The notes under the pieces were generated by a model. The model did no database searches, had not been told where the DNA came from, and saw nothing but the letters and a program-made list of their open reading frames with translations. From the NCBI GenBank assembly GCA_039936115.1, contig JBDTIZ010000298.1:1-6125 (forward strand): 6,125 nt of DNA. Reading direction: 5' to 3'. Origin of the DNA: DATIJJ01 sp039936115. GTDB lineage: Bacteria > Pseudomonadota > Gammaproteobacteria > DSM-16500. The position numbers and the translations under genes are program-made. Below, one piece after another: positions 1 through 6,121 of this stretch; position 1 is the stretch's first letter, and each line of letters starts with the position of its first letter.

Positions 1-50
1 GTACGACGGCCTAATTATTAAGCGAATGATTATCACCGCCGCCGTCGTAC
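1..50. repeat. Palindromic hairpin-forming element at left edge
   Basis: Bases 1-10 (gtacgacggc) and 41-50 (gccgtcgtac) are perfect reverse complements. Inside them, 12-19 can pair with 25-32 (seven Watson-Crick pairs and one G-T) around loop 20-24. The whole stretch can therefore fold into a two-part hairpin with an asymmetric internal loop at 33-40. The right arm is the beginning of the longer repeat at 39-83. The left arm is identical to 6110-6119, inside the other repeat copy. Bases 1-10 may thus be the edge of another, oppositely oriented copy cut off by the window. That is inference; the pairing is directly visible. Confidence 0.6.
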
Positions 51-83
51 CGCGGCTTGTCCGCGGTATCCAGTCAAATTGGC
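39..83 (+). repeat. Dispersed palindromic repeat, copy A (inverse of copy B at right end)
   Basis: This 45-base segment matches the reverse complement of 6077-6121 at 43 positions, with differences at 51 and 78. Its core is a perfect 8-base-pair hairpin: arms 48-55 (taccgcgg) and 61-68 (ccgcggta) around the loop cttgt. It is much more GC-rich than the genes. It resembles the REP/palindromic repeats scattered through genomes of some intracellular bacteria, but that likeness is recalled, not searched. No transposase or coding capacity accompanies it. Confidence 0.75.
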
Positions 84-120
84 ATAGACTTCTCGCCAGG
101 GCTTTTAGATTGATGTAGAT

Positions 121-138
121 ATGCTAATGCATTGGCAT
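121..138. other. Imperfect 18-base palindrome upstream of glyQ
   Basis: The sequence atgctaatgcattggcat is its own reverse complement except for one T/G pair (125 with 134). It lies 53 bases upstream of the glyQ -10 box. The outer segments gggctt (99-104) and aagccc (140-145) are also complementary, so the palindrome sits in the middle of a larger possible stem. It could be a protein-binding operator or a cruciform, or part of a degraded repeat. No known regulator consensus was recognised. Confidence 0.35.
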
Positions 139-180
139 GAAGCCCAAAAAAATTTACCCCCAACAACCTATACCTACTCG

Positions 181-207
181 AATCCCCCCTTGCTATAATC
201 CCCCCTT
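181..207 (+). repeat. 11-base direct repeat bracketing the glyQ -10 box
   Basis: The sequence aatcccccctt occurs at 181-191 and again at 197-207, exactly 16 bases apart. The first copy ends on the first base of the TG-extended -10 element and the second begins inside the TATAAT box. The second copy places six consecutive C residues between the -10 and the expected transcription start. It may be a slippage duplication or a regulatory feature. Confidence 0.6.
191..199 (+). promoter_or_regulatory. Extended -10 promoter of the glyQ-glyS-gmhB operon
   Basis: The sequence tgctataat is a perfect TGnTATAAT extended -10 element for the housekeeping sigma-70 holoenzyme. No convincing -35 hexamer lies 16-18 bases upstream (around 170-177), as is usual for extended -10 promoters. 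Transcription would start near 205-207, giving a leader of only about 22 bases before the glyQ ATG. The discriminator is a run of C. GC-rich discriminators are known from promoters under stringent (ppGpp/DksA) control, so growth-rate control is plausible but inferred. Confidence 0.65.
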
Positions 208-227
208 CAATAACCGATGCGAAAACC

Positions 228-1154
228 ATGAAAAAAATCACTTACGATGTAAAAACGCTGCAAGGCATGATTGCCACGCTGCAATCTTTTTGGGCAGCCC
301 AAGGCTGTGTCATCGTGCAACCACTGGATATGGAAGTGGGTGCAGGAACATTTCATCCATCCACTTTTTTACGTGCGATTGGCCCTGAGCCTTGGCGCGG
401 AGCTTACGTACAGCCTAGCCGCCGTCCAAACGATGGACGCTATGGCGAAAATCCGAATCGGGTTCAACATTACTATCAATTTCAAGTGACGTTGAAGCCA
501 TCACCCGTGAATATACAAGCACTTTATCTTGATTCATTGCGGGCGCTCGGCATCGATCCATTAATCGATGACATTCGCTTTGTCGAAGATAATTGGGAGT
601 CACCTACACTAGGCGCATGGGGTTTAGGTTGGGAAGTTTGGCTGAATGGAATGGAAGTGACGCAATTTACTTACTTTCAACAAGTCGGCGGCCTGGAATG
701 CAAACCCGTCACTGGCGAAATCACCTACGGCCTTGAGCGATTAGCCATGCCTCTACAGGGAATCGATAATTTTTATGAATTAGTCTGGAGCAAAACACCT
801 AACGGCATTGTGACCTATGGTGATGTGTTTCATCAAAACGAAGTCGAAATGTCAAAATATAATTTCGAAGCGGCGAATGTCGAGGTACTACTTAAACAGT
901 TTTTTACTTACGAACAAGAAAGCGCTCGATTGATTGAAGCGGGTTTACCGCTACCCGCGTATGAAATGGCATTGAAAGCATCGCACACGTTTAACCTACT
1001 TGATGCACGCGGCGCCATTTCTGTCACCGAACGCCAAAACTATATTTTAAAAATTCGCCGCTTAACCAAAATGGTTGCTGAAAGTTATTTTTCTGCGCGC
1101 GAAGCATTAGGTTTTCCTTTATTACAGGATAAAAAAGATGCCGCAAGCTGTTAA
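228..1154 (+). CDS. glyQ: Glycine--tRNA ligase alpha subunit
   Basis: This is the catalytic alpha subunit of the alpha2beta2 bacterial glycyl-tRNA synthetase, which charges tRNA-Gly with glycine using ATP in the cytoplasm. The 308 residues compare with about 303 in E. coli. Very conserved blocks are visible: QPLDMEVGAGT (31-41), the motif-2 region around QPSRRPNDGRYGENPNR (62-78), DNWESPTLGAWGLGWEVW (121-138), GMEVTQFTYFQQVGG (141-155), and motif 3 GEITYGLERLAM (163-174). The C-terminal helical part carries FNLLDARGAISVTERQ (255-270) and SAREALGFP (289-297). The ATG at 228 fits the family N-terminus and no in-frame alternative lies just upstream. There is no clear Shine-Dalgarno sequence. The last 17 bases overlap glyS, and the GlyQ tail DKKDAASC is not a conserved part. 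Confidence 0.97.
   Translation: MKKITYDVKTLQGMIATLQSFWAAQGCVIVQPLDMEVGAGTFHPSTFLRAIGPEPWRGAYVQPSRRPNDGRYGENPNRVQHYYQFQVTLKPSPVNIQALYLDSLRALGIDPLIDDIRFVEDNWESPTLGAWGLGWEVWLNGMEVTQFTYFQQVGGLECKPVTGEITYGLERLAMPLQGIDNFYELVWSKTPNGIVTYGDVFHQNEVEMSKYNFEAANVEVLLKQFFTYEQESARLIEAGLPLPAYEMALKASHTFNLLDARGAISVTERQNYILKIRRLTKMVAESYFSAREALGFPLLQDKKDAASC
1126..1129 (+). promoter_or_regulatory. Ribosome-binding site of glyS inside the glyQ end
   Basis: The sequence agga lies 8 bases before the ATG at 1138 and within the last codons of glyQ. It supports the ATG at 1138 as the glyS start, so the two genes overlap by 17 bases. Ribosomes finishing glyQ would pass directly over the glyS start, which suits 1:1 subunit production. 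Confidence 0.6.
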
Positions 1155-3243
1155 AACTAGTCACGATTTTCTCGTTGAAATTCAAACGGAAGAATTACCC
1201 CCGAAAGCCTTGCATCGCTTGGCAGAGAGTTTTCTAACAGAAATAAAAACCCGTTTAGATAAATCAGAGCTCGCTTTCAAAGACGCACAATTTTTCGCAA
1301 CACCACGCCGTCTAGCGGTTTTAGTCAAAAAAGTGGCAGCAAAACAAGCAGACACACTTGTAGAACGCAAAGGTCCAGCACTCGAAGCTGCATTTGATAA
1401 AGAGGGAAATCCAACCCAAGCTTGCTTGGGTTTTGCGCGTTCTTGCGGTGTCGCACCCGAACAGTTGAAAACGCTCAAGACTGCCCAAGGTTCGTGGGTA
1501 GGATATCAACAAGCTGTTTCCGGAAAAAAAGCTGAGGAACTCTTGCCGTCTATCGTGCAACAAGCACTTGCCGCGTTACCGATTCCAAAGCGAATGCGCT
1601 GGGGAAGTGGTTCAGTCGAATTTGTTCGACCGGTGCATTCAGTCATTATGTTGTACGGCAATGAAGTCATAAAGACAGACATTTTAGGTTGTGAAGCAGG
1701 GCGTTTAACACGGGGCCATCGATTTTTGAGCAAAGGCGAGCACACTGTTTCAAGTCCGTCACGGTATGAAAAAATCTTAGAAAAAAAATTCGTCATTGCC
1801 GATTTTGCAAAACGAAAAGAACTCATTCGACTACAAACCAAAGAAGTTTTTTCGATACCAACCTCAGTCACGCTACCGACGAATGCTCGCGTACAAGTGG
1901 ATGAAGATTTATTGAATGAAGTGACGGGGCTTGTTGAATGGCCTGTCGCCGTGTGTGGTAGTTTTGATAAAGCGTTTTTAAATGTGCCGCAAGAAGCATT
2001 AATTTCTGCGATGCAAGATCACCAACGGTATTTTCCCATTACCAATCAAAACGGAAAACTATTGCCGTATTTTGTGACGATTAGCAATATTGAAAGCCGT
2101 GATGTGAAACGTGTAATTGCTGGTAATGAGCGTGTGTTGCGAGCGCGACTATCGGATGCCGCTTTCTTTTTTGCAACGGATAAACATCACAAATTAATTG
2201 ATCGAGTCGAACAGTTAAAAACCATTATTTTCCAAGCAAAACTAGGCACGGTATATGACAAAGCGAAACGTGTATCATTGCTTGCTGTGCACATTGCCAA
2301 ATTAATTCATGAAAACCCTGCTGATGCTGAACGAGCCTCCCTCTTAGCAAAAACGGATCTTACGACCCAAATGGTTGGCGAGTTTCCCGAATTGCAAGGC
2401 ATCATGGGTTATTATTATGCGTTGCATGATGGTGAAAAAGATGCGATTGCGAACGCTTTAAACGAACAATATATGCCGAGATTTTCAGGCGATGCTTTAC
2501 CAAAAACACAATTGGGTTGTGTGTTGGCGCTAGCAGATCGCATTGACACATTAGTCGGTGTATTTGGAATTAATCAGGCGCCGACAGGTGATAAAGATCC
2601 TTTTGCATTGCGCCGTGCAGCATTAGGCGCATTGCGTATTTTAATTGAGAAAAAAATAAATTTAGATATTAGCGAATTAATTCAATTTGCTGTGAACGGC
2701 TATCAAGACAAATTAGAAAACAAAGAAGCAGCAAGACAAGTCTTAGCATTTATGCTGGAGCGTTTGAAGCCCTGGTATCAAGAGCAGGGCATAACATCTG
2801 ATGTATTTGCCTCTGTCGCAGCCTTAAATATTTCAATTCCATACGACATCGATCGTCGAATTCAAGCCGTGCAAAATTTTAAATTATTGCCTGAAGCGGA
2901 ATCTTTAAGTATCGCAAATAAACGCGTCAGTAACATTTTAGCAAAATCAAATAGTGAAATCGGTATAAAATCCATTAATGAAAAATTATTTGAACATGAT
3001 GCAGAGCGTGCATTGGTAATGGCATTAACCGAAAAAAGTCATGCAGTGAGTTCATTTTCAGAAAAAGGAAATTACACAGAAGTACTTTCTACGCTTGCAG
3101 GATTAAGACAACCCGTCGACAATTTTTTTGAGCATGTCATGGTGATGGCAGAGGACAAGGCGCGTCGCGAAAATCGTTTACTTATGTTAAAACAATTACG
3201 CGAACTCTTTTTAAATGTAGCTGATATAGCGCTATTACAATGA
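1138..3243 (+). CDS. glyS: Glycine--tRNA ligase beta subunit
   Basis: This is the tRNA-binding beta subunit that partners GlyQ; together they form the complete glycyl-tRNA synthetase. The 701 residues compare with 689 in E. coli. Recognisable blocks are FLVEIQTEELPPKAL near the N-terminus (11-25), ATPRRLAV (54-61), LPIPKRMRWG (147-156), FVRPVHSV (162-169), RGHRFL (192-197), the HD-like domain segment ALADRIDTLVGVFGI (464-478) followed by GDKDPFALRRAALG (484-497), and the DALR-type anticodon-binding C-terminus with ANKRVSNILAK (593-603) and LRELFLNVADIALLQ (687-701). Compared from memory with E. coli, about seven extra residues lie around 236-253, before LLNEVTGLVEWP. The start is supported by agga at 1126-1129. 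The stop TGA overlaps the ATG of gmhB. Confidence 0.97.
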   Translation: MPQAVKTSHDFLVEIQTEELPPKALHRLAESFLTEIKTRLDKSELAFKDAQFFATPRRLAVLVKKVAAKQADTLVERKGPALEAAFDKEGNPTQACLGFARSCGVAPEQLKTLKTAQGSWVGYQQAVSGKKAEELLPSIVQQALAALPIPKRMRWGSGSVEFVRPVHSVIMLYGNEVIKTDILGCEAGRLTRGHRFLSKGEHTVSSPSRYEKILEKKFVIADFAKRKELIRLQTKEVFSIPTSVTLPTNARVQVDEDLLNEVTGLVEWPVAVCGSFDKAFLNVPQEALISAMQDHQRYFPITNQNGKLLPYFVTISNIESRDVKRVIAGNERVLRARLSDAAFFFATDKHHKLIDRVEQLKTIIFQAKLGTVYDKAKRVSLLAVHIAKLIHENPADAERASLLAKTDLTTQMVGEFPELQGIMGYYYALHDGEKDAIANALNEQYMPRFSGDALPKTQLGCVLALADRIDTLVGVFGINQAPTGDKDPFALRRAALGALRILIEKKINLDISELIQFAVNGYQDKLENKEAARQVLAFMLERLKPWYQEQGITSDVFASVAALNISIPYDIDRRIQAVQNFKLLPEAESLSIANKRVSNILAKSNSEIGIKSINEKLFEHDAERALVMALTEKSHAVSSFSEKGNYTEVLSTLAGLRQPVDNFFEHVMVMAEDKARRENRLLMLKQLRELFLNVADIALLQ

Positions 3244-3779
3244 AAAAAATCATTATATTAGATCGTGATGGCGTCATTAATTATGATGCATTAGGTTACA
3301 TTAGATCGCCGGATGATTGGGTCGCCATTCCTGGCAGTCTTGAGGCTATCGCTGATTTGAATCGCGCAGGCTATCATGTAGTTGTTGCCACGAATCAATC
3401 GGGTGTTGGGCGTGGCTATTATGATATTGCAATGTTAGATACTATTCATGAAAAACTCATGCACGAATTAGCAGAAGTGGGTGGACACATCGATGAAATA
3501 TTTTTTTGTCCGCATCACCCCTCAGAAAATTGCGATTGTCGAAAACCCAAACCGGGTTTGTTGACACGAATCCAAAAAAAATATGAAGCCAATATGACAG
3601 AAGTGTATTTTATCGGCGATAAATTATCAGATGTACAAGCAGCACGTGCGGTCGGTTGCAAACCATTATTAGTGTTAGCGGAAATGTCAGATAATCCGGA
3701 ATTGGCTGGAATACCTTATTTTCCAAATTTGGCGCAGGCGGCGCAGTATGTTCTTGCGCAGTCATGTCATTCGTTGTGA
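3240..3779 (+). CDS. gmhB: D-glycero-beta-D-manno-heptose-1,7-bisphosphate 7-phosphatase
   Basis: GmhB removes the 7-phosphate of heptose bisphosphate in the cytoplasmic pathway to ADP-L-glycero-D-manno-heptose, the inner-core sugar donor of lipopolysaccharide. The 179-residue HAD-superfamily protein shows motif I DRDGVIN with nucleophile D8 and acid/base D10, motif II ATNQSGVGRG (50-59) with T51, motif III around R101-K102, and motif IV GDKLSD (126-131) with D127 and D131. The GmhB zinc site is present: C90, H92, C98 and C100 in CPHHPSENCDC. Its spacing is the short form I recall from Pseudomonas rather than the longer E. coli loop. The zinc motif separates it from the related histidinol-phosphatase. 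The start overlaps the glyS stop as ATGA with no clear Shine-Dalgarno, so re-initiation is likely. It implies a heptose-containing LPS if the rest of the pathway is present. Confidence 0.93.
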   Translation: MKKIIILDRDGVINYDALGYIRSPDDWVAIPGSLEAIADLNRAGYHVVVATNQSGVGRGYYDIAMLDTIHEKLMHELAEVGGHIDEIFFCPHHPSENCDCRKPKPGLLTRIQKKYEANMTEVYFIGDKLSDVQAARAVGCKPLLVLAEMSDNPELAGIPYFPNLAQAAQYVLAQSCHSL

Positions 3780-3786
3780 GCACTAA

Positions 3787-3808
3787 GTTGGTTAATAGAC
3801 AAACCAAC
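3787..3808 (+). other. Small stem-loop in the gmhB to CoA-transferase gap
   Basis: Arms gttggtt (3787-3793) and aaccaac (3802-3808) are perfectly complementary around an 8-base loop, starting 8 bases after the gmhB stop. No T-run follows, so it is not a standard Rho-independent terminator. It may protect the 3' end of the upstream message or be chance. The rest of the 95-base gap (3780-3874) has no convincing promoter. Confidence 0.35.
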
Positions 3809-3874
3809 ATAGCGCTAACAATGACAGCAACCACAGAAATGAGATGACACAAGGTTATAAGGAATTTTCACAAC

Positions 3875-6013
3875 ATGACAACCTACCATAGCTCACACGC
3901 AATCGCCGCGCAGAAAATTATAGATCAGGTTGGAAAAACAATCATTATCGCCGTACCCTTAGGCATAGGGAAACCCATAGGTTTTTTAAATGCACTTTAT
4001 CAATTGGCGTTGCAAGATAAAACAATACAATTGACTATTATCACCGGTCTTACTTTAGCTCGCCCCAATTTAAAAAACGAATTAGAAAAACGCTTAGTCG
4101 AACCTATTCTGGATCGCTTGTTAAAAGATTACGAAGATCCACTCTATGAACAAGCACGTCTGCTACAGCAATTACCTAGCAATATTCGAGTGATCGAATT
4201 TTTCCTCACGCCCGGCAAATATTTACATAACAGCAATGTGCAACAAAATTATATCAACAGTAATTACACGACAGTGACACGTGACACATTAAATTTTTCA
4301 GTCAATGTTATCGCATCACAAGTCGCACAATCCAGCCAGCATGCAAAAGAGTATAGTCTTAGCAGTAATTCCGATTTGTTTTTACAAGTGGCAGAAGGGA
4401 TCCGAATAAACGAACGTGCTGGCAAAAAAATCGCGATTGTAGCCGAAGTGAATTTGAACTTGCCGTTTATGTATGGCGATTCAGTTGTAAAACAAACTGA
4501 ATTCACTGACATTATTGATAGCAAAAAATATCCGGCATTGTTTGCAACGCCGCGCGAAAAAATATCTTATCAAGATCATCTTATCGGTTTATACACCAGT
4601 ACATTAATTGAAGATGATAGCAGTTTACAAATTGGTATCGGTAGATTGAGCAATGCTGTTGCGAATGCTTTGATTATGCGACATCAAGAAAATAATGCTT
4701 ATCAAGATATGTTAGATAAGCTGGGCGCAGTTAAAAAGTTTGGTAAAACCATGGCATCAACAGGCTCACTTGATCCCTTCACGTATGGTTTATATGCATC
4801 GACAGAAATGTTAAGCGATGAATATCTGCAGCTTTACAATGCCAAGATTTTAAAAAAGCGTGTTTATGACCATGTGGGTTTGCAGATATTGTTGAACGAA
4901 AAAAAAATAACGGACGATATTACGCCAGACATCATTGATATTTTATTAACTAATAAATTGATTCACAAAAAAATTAAGCGTCGCGATTTTGATTTTTTAC
5001 AAGAATTTGGCATTCTAAATCAAGAGGTTAGTTATCAGCGAGGCGAGTTTGTTTTTAGTAGCGGCCAACAGCTGCCTGCGAATCTTGCGCTGGTGGAGGT
5101 AAAGAAAAAACTCATAACTGAGTGCTTAGGTAAAAAATTACAAACGGGAAAAATTATCCACGCAGGATTTTTTCTCGGCAGTGTTGAATTGTATAAACAA
5201 TTAAAAAACATGTCGTTTGATGAGTTGCAATTAATTAATATGACAACTATCGCAAGAACAAATGACCTCAGTTTCAGGCCGGAATTATTGAAATTGCAGC
5301 GGAAGCAAGCCAGGTTTGTGAATGCAGCAATGATGGTATCTTTAGGCGGTGTGATCATTAGTGACGGATTGAGAGATATGCAAGAAGTCAGTGGGGTTGG
5401 CGGCCAATTTGATTTTGTCTTGATGGCGCAAAAACTAGAAGGCGCTCGTTCAATTATTAATTGTCATAGCGTACGGAAGCATCGCAATAAAACGCTAAGC
5501 AATATAGTTTGGCAATATCCTAATGTGACAATCCCGCGACACTTACGCGATATTGTAGTGACGGAATATGGAATCGCTGATTGTCGTAGTAAAACAGACG
5601 CGGAAATCATTCAGGCAATGTTGAATATTACTGATTCGCGATTTCAGCCTGAATTGTTAAAGCAAGCTAAAAAAGCCGGCAAGCTGGCGAAAGAGTATAA
5701 AATTCCAGCGCAATTTAGCCAAAACTTTCCTGAGCGGGTGCAAGGTATTGTCAAAGAATTTCAACACAAAGGGTATTGTAAACCGTATCCATTTGGCAAT
5801 GATTTGACGGATGAGGAAATGGTAATAGCAGACATATTAATGTATTTGAAAAATTGTGGAAAATTTAAATTGGGTTTGTTGGTGTTTTTGGCGTTGATAG
5901 ACTTTCGTTGTAAGCCAAAAGCGTTGCCGTATTTGCAACGGATGAATTTGGTTCAGACGAGGACAGTCAAAGAATTTATTTATAAGCGGTTGTTGCAGCG
6001 GTTAATAAAATAA
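3875..6013 (+). CDS. Acetyl-CoA hydrolase/CoA-transferase family protein, long form
   Basis: This is a class I CoA-transferase-fold protein of 712 residues; members move CoA between acyl groups or hydrolyse acyl-CoA through a glutamyl-CoA intermediate. Visible signatures are LQIGIGRLSNAVANAL (251-266, the glycine-rich IGIG motif), STEMLSD (309-315) with E311 matching the catalytic glutamate of the HTEMFSD motif in 4-hydroxybutyrate CoA-transferase, SGVGGQFDFV (506-515), and VVTEYGIAD (561-569). The simpler enzymes have about 440 residues. The excess lies in a longer N-terminal half, roughly 85-90 extra residues between E311 and GKIIHAGFFLGS (425-436), and about 100 extra residues after the EYG motif. 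Long forms exist in gammaproteobacteria as far as I recall. No signal peptide is evident. Start support: aagga at 3859-3863, 11 bases before ATG. The substrate cannot be named. It may share the gmhB transcript or have its own promoter. Confidence 0.85.
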   Translation: MTTYHSSHAIAAQKIIDQVGKTIIIAVPLGIGKPIGFLNALYQLALQDKTIQLTIITGLTLARPNLKNELEKRLVEPILDRLLKDYEDPLYEQARLLQQLPSNIRVIEFFLTPGKYLHNSNVQQNYINSNYTTVTRDTLNFSVNVIASQVAQSSQHAKEYSLSSNSDLFLQVAEGIRINERAGKKIAIVAEVNLNLPFMYGDSVVKQTEFTDIIDSKKYPALFATPREKISYQDHLIGLYTSTLIEDDSSLQIGIGRLSNAVANALIMRHQENNAYQDMLDKLGAVKKFGKTMASTGSLDPFTYGLYASTEMLSDEYLQLYNAKILKKRVYDHVGLQILLNEKKITDDITPDIIDILLTNKLIHKKIKRRDFDFLQEFGILNQEVSYQRGEFVFSSGQQLPANLALVEVKKKLITECLGKKLQTGKIIHAGFFLGSVELYKQLKNMSFDELQLINMTTIARTNDLSFRPELLKLQRKQARFVNAAMMVSLGGVIISDGLRDMQEVSGVGGQFDFVLMAQKLEGARSIINCHSVRKHRNKTLSNIVWQYPNVTIPRHLRDIVVTEYGIADCRSKTDAEIIQAMLNITDSRFQPELLKQAKKAGKLAKEYKIPAQFSQNFPERVQGIVKEFQHKGYCKPYPFGNDLTDEEMVIADILMYLKNCGKFKLGLLVFLALIDFRCKPKALPYLQRMNLVQTRTVKEFIYKRLLQRLIK

Positions 6014-6029
6014 TACATCTAGGCGGTCG

Positions 6030-6063
6030 CGCTCATTGCGAGCGTGAGCAAAGCATTGCTTTT
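6030..6063 (+). other. Dyad-rich 3' region downstream of the CoA-transferase; weak terminator candidate
   Basis: Two small dyads follow the stop codon. The first is cgctc (6030-6034) with gagcg (6040-6044); gctca (6031-6035) with tgagc (6045-6049) is an overlapping alternative. The second is agcaa (6047-6051) with ttgct (6056-6060), followed by only three further T residues. The second could act as a weak Rho-independent terminator, but the stem is short and AT-rich. The segment cattgcgagcg also resembles short dispersed repeats of some intracellular bacteria, a recalled likeness only. Confidence 0.3.
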
Positions 6064-6076
6064 GTAAATTATCATG

Positions 6077-6121
6077 GCCAAGTTGACTGGATACCGCGGA
6101 CAAGCCGCAGTACGACGGCGG
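6077..6121 (-). repeat. Dispersed palindromic repeat, copy B (inverse of copy A)
   Basis: This is the reverse complement of 39-83 at 43 of 45 positions. The hairpin arms are 6092-6099 and 6105-6112 around a 5-base loop. The difference at 6109 turns a C-G pair into a T-G wobble when read on the minus strand, the orientation equal to copy A; on the plus strand it would be an A/C mismatch. Similarity to copy A stops at 6077 on one side and by 6122 on the other, so the unit is compact or the copies were trimmed independently. Confidence 0.75.

Noticed and set aside
137..388. Plus-strand open frame of 83 codons entering glyQ in another frame
   Set aside because: Most of it overlaps glyQ. The upstream part is low-complexity proline-rich sequence from the C-rich promoter region, with no ribosome-binding site.
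1182..1871. Three minus-strand open frames of 80-121 codons inside glyS
   Set aside because: They are antisense to a strongly conserved gene and the translations show no recognisable domain.
3821..3847. Eight-codon ATG frame just upstream of the CoA-transferase
   Set aside because: It is too short, has no ribosome-binding site and shows no regulatory codon pattern such as a leader peptide with repeated codons.
3610..3852. Minus-strand open frame of 80 codons with a hydrophobic N-terminus
   Set aside because: It starts with TTG without a Shine-Dalgarno and overlaps the 3' third of gmhB. The hydrophobic part arises from the non-coding gap and the rest is antisense to a well-supported gene.
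3855..3861. Possible -10 box (tataag) upstream of the CoA-transferase
   Set aside because: No -35 or TG extension is found at proper spacing, and it overlaps the ribosome-binding site, which would leave almost no leader.
4264..5358. Two minus-strand open frames of 86 and 107 codons inside the CoA-transferase gene
   Set aside because: They are opposite a gene with intact family motifs and have no supporting start signals.
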